32,765 nucleotides of DNA, taken from Anaerolineales bacterium (GTDB taxonomy: Bacteria > Chloroflexota > Anaerolineae > Anaerolineales > Anaerolineaceae). The notes beneath the pieces were generated by a model, which was not told the origin of the DNA, did no database searches, and worked only from the letters and a program-made list of their open reading frames with translations. Of this stretch, positions 27,711-32,765 are shown piece after piece. Positions within the stretch are counted from its first letter, which is position 1, and the number at the start of each line of letters is the position of its first letter. Position numbers and translations under genes: made by a program. Location: contig JAGVAB010000010.1 in assembly GCA_020060485.1 (NCBI GenBank), positions 1 to 32,765 on the forward strand, read 5' to 3'.

Positions 27711-28628
27711 ATGAAGACTGAACCTGCCGTTTTTTCCAGTTTGCCGAATTTTTTTATCCTCGGTGCGGCCAAAGCCGGCACTACCACTTTGCATGATTTG
27801 TTGAAGCAATTGCCGGAAGTTTATTTTCCATTCAGCAAGGAGCCTCTCTTTTTCAGCAGGGATTCTCTGTATGAAAAGGGGCTTGATTGGTACGCCCAGA
27901 CCTTCTATAAAAATGCATCTGCGTTTCCCTTACGCGGCGATGCCACCCCGCACTATCTGTATTGGAGCGAAAAAGTTGCGCCCCGGTTGAGATCTTTATA
28001 TCCTGATGGGCCGATGATGATCGTCCTCTTGCGCGACCCGACCGAGAGGGCTTATTCGTGGTACTGGAATATGATTCGGGAAGGGCGGGAAAATCTGACA
28101 TTTGAGGCGGCCTTGCAGGCCGAGGAAGAACGACTGCAGAAGAACGATCAGGAATTCAGGCAGCTTGGGGCGATGATCTTTGGATATGTACGTGGCAGTT
28201 GTTATGCCCAACTTTTGGAACCATTTCTGGAATCTTTTCCGAAAAAGAATTTTCATTTCATCCTGTATGAAGATTTGCGCCACGACCTGAACCGCACCAT
28301 GCAGGACTTGACAGCCTTTCTGGGTATGCCGCCGCAAGACAGGAAATTTCAACCGGTTGCCAGCAATGTTTCCGCTTTGCCTCGTTCAATGAATTTTCAA
28401 CGCTGGCTGCGCAAACAAAGTGTGTGGCGCGAAAGATTGAAGACTATCCTGCCCATGGAATTTCGCCATTCTCTCAAGCAGCAATTGATCAAAATGAATC
28501 TCCGCCCGGCGCCCTATGTTGAGATGACACTGGAGACCGAGGTTTATCTGCGCAACTTATTTGCTGATGACATTCTGGATTTACAGGATATCATTGGTCG
28601 GGATCTGTCTGCATGGCTGCCGAAATGA
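27711..28628 (+). CDS. PAPS-dependent sulfotransferase
   Basis: This 305-residue protein belongs to the sulfotransferase family (PF00685) and would move sulfate from PAPS to a carbohydrate or lipid hydroxyl. The 5'-phosphosulfate loop appears as FFILGAAKAGTTTLHDLL near residues 14-31, and the 3'-phosphate motif as VLLRDPTERAYSWYWNM near residues 104-120. The FPFSKEPLFFS segment downstream of the loop is typical of heparan-type and bacterial carbohydrate sulfotransferases. ATG 27711 is chosen; TTG at 27708 is the only other start nearby and GGAGAA is 13-14 bases upstream. The stop overlaps the next gene by ATGA. Sandwiched among three glycosyltransferases, its acceptor is probably the glycan they build. 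Confidence 0.9.
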   Translation: MKTEPAVFSSLPNFFILGAAKAGTTTLHDLLKQLPEVYFPFSKEPLFFSRDSLYEKGLDWYAQTFYKNASAFPLRGDATPHYLYWSEKVAPRLRSLYPDGPMMIVLLRDPTERAYSWYWNMIREGRENLTFEAALQAEEERLQKNDQEFRQLGAMIFGYVRGSCYAQLLEPFLESFPKKNFHFILYEDLRHDLNRTMQDLTAFLGMPPQDRKFQPVASNVSALPRSMNFQRWLRKQSVWRERLKTILPMEFRHSLKQQLIKMNLRPAPYVEMTLETEVYLRNLFADDILDLQDIIGRDLSAWLPK

Positions 28629-29731
28629 AACCAGTGATTGCCATTCTTTTTCCCTCGTTTCGCCGGGGTGGTGTTCAACGTTCGATGACCAATCTTGCCC
28701 AGAGCTTGTCGAAGCACGGTTATTCGGTGTATTTGGTTGTTGCACAGGTGGACGAAAATTTCCGCTCACAGATTCCCCAAGAGCTGGGTGTGGTCAATCT
28801 TAATGCACGCAGTATGTTCAGGGCTTTGCCAGCCCTGGTGCGTTATCTTAAGCAAGACAGGCCTGCTTGTCTGATCTCGTCCCAGATGCATGTGAACTTG
28901 AATGCCATCATTGCCTGCCAGCTCTCCAGAACAGATTCGTTCCTTGTCATCAGCGAACATAACGATGTCCATTCTGTGTATCGAAATGCAACGACATTAA
29001 AAGGGCGTCTTGTTCCCTGGCTTGCCCGGCTTCTTTACAAAAAAGCAGATCGCATTGTGGCAGTATCTGGCGGGGTCGCAGACGGCCTGGCAACCTGGCT
29101 GGGAATGGATCGCGACAAGATACATGTGATCCATAATCCGCTAGTCAATGGGCGCATTTTCCAGGAGGCCAGTGAGTCGCTGGACCACCCGTGGTTTCAA
29201 TCCGGCCAGCCGCCAGTGGTGCTTACCGTGGGGCGTCTGGAGAAGCAGAAGGACCACGAGACCCTGATTCGGGCTTTTGCCCGCGTTGTTGAACAAATCC
29301 CGGCCAGATTGGTAATCCTGGGGGAGGGCGGCTTGCGAAAAACCACGCAGGCTTTGATTGTCGAATTGGGACTGGAAACCCTGGTTGAACTCCCCGGGTT
29401 TGTCAGCAATCCATTTGCCTATATGGGCCGGGCGGCTGTATTTGTACTATCTTCTGCCTGGGAAGGTTTGCCCGGTGTGCTGGTGGAGGCCATGGCCTGT
29501 GGATGTCCGCTGGTTTCAACGGACTGCCCCAGCGGCCCGGCTGAAATCCTTGAAAACGGTAAATGGGGGGCGCTGGTTCCAGTGGGCGATTCCGACGCGT
29601 TGGCTCAGGCCATCCTGGCTGCGATTAAGAATCCACCACCAGAGGGCTTGCAGGAAGCTGCCCGGCAGTATTCAATTGAGAAGGGCACCCAGGATTATCT
29701 TCGACTTTTACAAGGGATGAAACCTGGATGA
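28625..29731 (+). CDS. Family 4 glycosyltransferase (first of two)
   Basis: This 368-residue GT-B retaining transferase adds one sugar residue at the cytosolic face. The N-terminal acceptor domain begins ILFPSFRRGGVQRSMTNLA with the Gly-Gly loop. The donor domain holds VGRLEKQKDHETLIRAF, FVLSSAWEGLPGVLVEAMAC with the EX7E-type pattern, and STDCPSGPAEIL, as in GlcNAc- or hexose-transferring GT4 enzymes. The start at 28625 is chosen because ATGA overlaps the sulfotransferase stop; an ATG at 28613 would add four residues. Its stop also overlaps the next start (ATGA at 29728), so the last three genes of the cassette are translationally coupled. Confidence 0.93.
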   Translation: MKPVIAILFPSFRRGGVQRSMTNLAQSLSKHGYSVYLVVAQVDENFRSQIPQELGVVNLNARSMFRALPALVRYLKQDRPACLISSQMHVNLNAIIACQLSRTDSFLVISEHNDVHSVYRNATTLKGRLVPWLARLLYKKADRIVAVSGGVADGLATWLGMDRDKIHVIHNPLVNGRIFQEASESLDHPWFQSGQPPVVLTVGRLEKQKDHETLIRAFARVVEQIPARLVILGEGGLRKTTQALIVELGLETLVELPGFVSNPFAYMGRAAVFVLSSAWEGLPGVLVEAMACGCPLVSTDCPSGPAEILENGKWGALVPVGDSDALAQAILAAIKNPPPEGLQEAARQYSIEKGTQDYLRLLQGMKPG

Positions 29732-30873
29732 AGATATTGCATCTTATTACCGGCCTGGGCTATGGAGGAGCAGAATCGATGCTGCTCAACCTGCTCAGTC
29801 ATTTCCGAAAAGAAGGAATCGAAAACCATGTGGTTTCCCTGACCGGCGATGGCCCCACCGGGCAACAAATACGGGCTCAGGGCATTCCTGTAGAGACTTT
29901 GAACATGTCTCGCGGGCGGTTTTCAATATCCGGCTTTCAGAAATTATTGCAGATCATCCAGAAAACCCGCCCCGATGTTTTGCAAACCTGGCTTTATCAT
30001 GCCGATTTGGTGGGAGGTTTGACCAGGCTGGCGGGCAGTCAGGTGCCTGTGGTATGGGGGGTGCATCACACGGCGCGGGCATTGCACTTGTTGAAACCCT
30101 CAACCCGTTTTGTGATCCGGGTGAATTGCATGATTTCCCATTTTCTGCCCAGCAGGATCATCTGCTGCTCGGAAAGTGCGTATCAATCTCACCTGGCGAT
30201 GGGCTATCCAGCCGGCAAGATGCACATCATTCCGAATGGCGTGGATGCAGTGCGGTTCCGGCCCGCTATTGCAAGTCGTATTGCCTTGCGCCAGCAACTG
30301 GGAGTGGCTGAAGACACGGTTTTGATTGGGCATAGCGGGCGCTTTGTTCCTGCCAAAGGACATGCGCTGTTCATTCGGGCTGCCTGGATATTGCACCAAT
30401 CGTACCCGGACGTGCATTTTGTGATGTGTGGCAAAGAGGTTGAGCCGGGTAATTCAAGGCTATGGGAATGGATCATGACAGCCGGATTGAGCAGTCAGGT
30501 TCATTTGCTCGGACCGTTACCAAATCTGGAGAAGATGCTGCAAGGATTGGATTTTTTTGTGTCATCCTCCATGAGTGAAGCCTTACCTTTAACAGTGGCT
30601 GAGGCCATGGCTTGCCAAATTCCCTGCGTGGTTACCGATGCAGGAGACCAGGGTATGTTGATCGGTGATACCGGAATTCTGGTTCCGTCAGAATCTGCTG
30701 CTGCCTTGGCGGACGGTTGCTGCCAAATGCTGGCCATGCCTGAATCTCAGCGGCACAGTTTGGGGCATGCCGCCCGTACAAGGATACTGGAAGCATATGC
30801 CCTCGAAGAAGCTGCCAGGCGGTATTTTGAGGTTTATCAACAATTATTGGAAGCTTGTACTGACTGTTTGTGA
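29728..30873 (+). CDS. Family 4 glycosyltransferase (second of two)
   Basis: This 381-residue GT-B enzyme starts ILHLITGLGYGGAESMLLNL, the GT4 acceptor-side signature. Further on it has IIPNGVDAVRFRP, HSGRFVPAKGHALFIRAA and a donor-binding FFVSSSMSEALPLTVAEAMA region with the two conserved glutamates. Its Ser-rich variant of the EGLP loop (SEALPL) differs from its neighbour, suggesting a different donor or acceptor. ATGA overlap couples it to the upstream gene. It is the last gene of the cassette and converges with the minus-strand ABC permease, leaving 70 bases between them. No clear terminator with a T-run was found there. Confidence 0.94.
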   Translation: MKILHLITGLGYGGAESMLLNLLSHFRKEGIENHVVSLTGDGPTGQQIRAQGIPVETLNMSRGRFSISGFQKLLQIIQKTRPDVLQTWLYHADLVGGLTRLAGSQVPVVWGVHHTARALHLLKPSTRFVIRVNCMISHFLPSRIICCSESAYQSHLAMGYPAGKMHIIPNGVDAVRFRPAIASRIALRQQLGVAEDTVLIGHSGRFVPAKGHALFIRAAWILHQSYPDVHFVMCGKEVEPGNSRLWEWIMTAGLSSQVHLLGPLPNLEKMLQGLDFFVSSSMSEALPLTVAEAMACQIPCVVTDAGDQGMLIGDTGILVPSESAAALADGCCQMLAMPESQRHSLGHAARTRILEAYALEEAARRYFEVYQQLLEACTDCL

Positions 30874-30943
30874 ACCTGAACTGGCATGGCTGGCCATTTT
30901 GGACGCAGTTTTTATGACCGGCAAACCGGATATGCAATGATGT

Positions 30944-31777
30944 TCAATGGCTTGCAGGCCAGGAATGCCTGGATTTCTGCGTGTCGAGCGTGTACTGAAT
31001 CTGATCTGCATTCCATGGGGCCAGCCAGTTAGAGAGAGCCTTTAACCCCACATTGATCAGAATGCCAAGTCCGGCTACCACGATCAGGCTGGCATAGAGT
31101 TCTTCCACCCGCAGGGTCTGCCATGAAAACCAGACCATCACCCCCAGGCCGGATTTGGCTGAGATCAATTCCACAGCAATGGCGATCAGCAACCCCGTGT
31201 TCAGGCCCAGGCGCACCCCGCTCAAGATGCTGGGCAGGCTGCCGGGTATAAGAATGCGGGAAAAAGTTTTCCATCGATTTGCGCCGTAATTCCGCGCCAC
31301 CTCAAAATAAACCGGATCCAGCTGGCCAACGCCGGTCATGCTGTTCACCAGGGCAGGGAAGAATGCAGAAATGGCGATCACCACGATATTTGATATTTCT
31401 CCAATTCCAAAAATGATCAGGATCAGCGGAAAGATGGCAATTTTGGGAATGGGGTGGAGGGCAGCAATCAGTGGGTCGAAAAGCGTGCGCAGGCGCTTTG
31501 ACCAGCCCATCAGAACACCCATCAAAACACCGGGAACAATGCCCATCAATGACCCCAGACAGATGCGCATCAATGTCGCAGAGGTATTCTTGAGCAAGCG
31601 ACCATCCAGGAGCAATTTATAAAACGTTTTCAGAATCACCGAAGGAGGAGGAAAGAACAGGCGCGAGATCAGGCTCAGGGCAGAGGATAATTCCCAAACC
31701 AGCAGAAGAACGGCTATCAGGATCAGTGTACCAATTGAAATGGAAGAAACGGACTTTGCTTGCCTGGTCATCTTCAT
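30944..31777 (-). CDS. NitT/TauT-type ABC transporter permease
   Basis: This 277-residue inner-membrane protein has about six helices and the BPD_transp_1 EAA loop as YFEVARNYGANRWKTFSRIL, followed by PGSLPSILSGVRLGLNTG. It is of SsuC/TauC/NrtB type and forms the channel for a small anion importer. The start at 31777 is chosen because its ATGA overlaps the ATPase stop; an open frame would add 22 residues inside the ATPase gene. It has no binding-protein gene next to it. The two orphan lipoproteins at 21141-23419 are the evident partners in this window, separated from it by the glycosyltransferase/sulfotransferase cassette and the fusion gene. Confidence 0.93.
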   Translation of the reverse strand: MKMTRQAKSVSSISIGTLILIAVLLLVWELSSALSLISRLFFPPPSVILKTFYKLLLDGRLLKNTSATLMRICLGSLMGIVPGVLMGVLMGWSKRLRTLFDPLIAALHPIPKIAIFPLILIIFGIGEISNIVVIAISAFFPALVNSMTGVGQLDPVYFEVARNYGANRWKTFSRILIPGSLPSILSGVRLGLNTGLLIAIAVELISAKSGLGVMVWFSWQTLRVEELYASLIVVAGLGILINVGLKALSNWLAPWNADQIQYTLDTQKSRHSWPASH

Positions 31778-32547
31778 GTGCCCAACCTGAGGCCTTCCCG
31801 CACTTCTGTTTCGATCAACTGCCAGACCTGCTGGTGGATGCACTCAAAATCCGGATGCTTGCGGAAAGACAAGGTTCTGGGCCGGGGGAGCGTTACCTGA
31901 ATATCGGCGCGGATGCTCCCCGGCCGCCCGCTCATGACCAGGATGCGGTCACCGAGCAGGATCGCTTCTTCGATATCGTGGGTGATATAGATCACCGTTT
32001 TGGGGTTGATGCGCCAGGTATCCAGCAATTCTTCCTGCATCAGGATCCGCGTTTGGGCATCCAGAGCGGCAAAGGGCTCATCCATTAGCAAAACCTGCGG
32101 GTCGGAAAGAAAGGCGCGCATGATGGCAGCTCGCTGGCGCATTCCACCGGAAAGCTCGTGCGGGTAGAACATGGAGAATCCTCCCAGTCCAATGCGGTTG
32201 ATAAATTCCAATGCCAGTTGCTGGCGCTCTTTTTGGGACATGCCGCGCATTTCCAGACCAAAAGCTACGTTTTCCAGAACAGTCATCCATGGGAAGAGAC
32301 CCTGGTTCTGAAATACCATGGCAGTTTGTTGACGGGTCGCATCTGGCAGTTCCTGAAAAACTACCTGCCCGGCTGAAGGATCAAGCAGCCCGGCAATCAG
32401 TTTAAGGAGTGTGGTTTTTCCGCAGCCGCTTGGCCCAACGATGCACACAAATTCCCCTTGCGTAACAGAAAAATTGACTCTATCCAAAGCCTCGATTGAA
32501 TATTGGGATGAAAATGTGAGCGAGAGATCGATGCACTTAAAACTCAT
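31774..32547 (-). CDS. NitT/TauT-type ABC transporter ATP-binding protein
   Basis: This 257-residue single-domain ATPase drives import by the adjacent permease. Walker A is GPSGCGKTT (residues 38-46), the Q-loop lies in MVFQNQGLFPWMTV, the signature is LSGGMRQR, Walker B is VLLMDEPFAALD and the switch histidine is in ITHDIEEA. FPWMTVLENVAFGLEMRGM is characteristic of the SsuB/TauB/NrtD group (nitrate, sulfonate, bicarbonate). The length is normal. The ATG at 32547 has AGAGGG about 13 bases upstream, which is rather far. It heads a two-gene operon with the permease, coupled by an ATGA overlap. Confidence 0.95.
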   Translation of the reverse strand: MSFKCIDLSLTFSSQYSIEALDRVNFSVTQGEFVCIVGPSGCGKTTLLKLIAGLLDPSAGQVVFQELPDATRQQTAMVFQNQGLFPWMTVLENVAFGLEMRGMSQKERQQLALEFINRIGLGGFSMFYPHELSGGMRQRAAIMRAFLSDPQVLLMDEPFAALDAQTRILMQEELLDTWRINPKTVIYITHDIEEAILLGDRILVMSGRPGSIRADIQVTLPRPRTLSFRKHPDFECIHQQVWQLIETEVREGLRLGT

Positions 32548-32592
32548 TGGTTTTTACCGGCCCTCTTTCGTGAAATGGTTGCGCATCCCTGA

Positions 32593-32598
32593 ATTATA
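32593..32598 (-). promoter_or_regulatory. TATAAT -10 element of the ABC ATPase-permease operon
   Basis: On the minus strand a perfect TATAAT lies 45 bases before the ATPase start. No consensus -35 is seen at 17 bases; TTGCTG at about 20 bases is the nearest match. The short palindrome CTGGCCAG lies just upstream on that strand and could be an activator site. Confidence 0.4.
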
Positions 32599-32765
32599 AC
32601 AAAGGATATTTTCCTGGCCAGCAAATCGTCGGAATGTGAACATGGCCTTCTCAAAGTTAATTTTCTGTTCCCTTATCTTAATGATGACGCCAAATTACAG
32701 GCCAAATAAGCCCTGGTTTGCGTATATCGCCAGGTTTTCTGCACCCCACCCCTCAAACTCCCCTC

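Noticed and set aside
26742..30873. Mobile element carrying the glycosyltransferase cassette
   Set aside because: No transposase, integrase, terminal inverted repeats or target duplications were found at its borders; insertion remains only a gene-order hypothesis.

Overview
No taxonomic marker is present. The window resembles a mid-GC Gram-negative-type environmental bacterium, most plausibly a member of the Chloroflexota (Anaerolineae). The main hint is a sugar-binding lipoprotein with a long Ala/Glu/Pro repeat directly after its lipobox cysteine. The host assignment is inference. I see no transposase, integrase, tRNA, rRNA or CRISPR array.

Region 1 (1-10350, + strand) is an L-arabinose/multiple-sugar catabolic locus. 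It holds the C-terminal end of a LacI-family regulator, a ChvE-GguA-GguB type monosaccharide ABC importer, a 524-base hairpin-rich gap with a possible LacI-type operator, an SDR/epimerase of unknown substrate, and then L-ribulokinase, L-ribulose-5-phosphate 4-epimerase and L-arabinose isomerase, closed by a good intrinsic terminator. Together these genes would import an aldose such as L-arabinose and convert it to D-xylulose 5-phosphate.

Region 2 (10395-12578) has a PAS-GGDEF diguanylate cyclase (- strand), a YgjP/DUF45 metallopeptidase (+ strand) and gaps with odd inverted repeats.

Region 3 (12579-18433, - strand) is the most interesting block: a true FadR-type (FadR_C) regulator, a GlpD-type glycerol-3-phosphate dehydrogenase, an alkyl-DHAP-synthase-like flavoprotein and an FGGY kinase. 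In front of fadR is a promoter whose probable start site lies inside a 19-bp near-palindrome matching the enterobacterial FadR operator. I infer acyl-CoA-responsive control of a glycerol-phosphate or ether-lipid type pathway.

Region 4 (18549-32547) is envelope and transport related. It has a large polytopic glycosyltransferase-like protein (+), and a - strand operon of an adenylation/carrier/LpxL-like acyltransferase fusion followed by two tandem paralogous NitT/TauT-type solute-binding lipoproteins and a strong terminator. A + strand cassette follows (GT2, sulfotransferase, GT4, GT4), then a - strand NitT/TauT-type ATPase and permease. The ABC transporter parts are therefore split around the glycosyltransferase/sulfotransferase cassette. 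The whole block suggests an acylated, possibly sulfated, surface glycan or glycolipid, but the product cannot be named from sequence alone.
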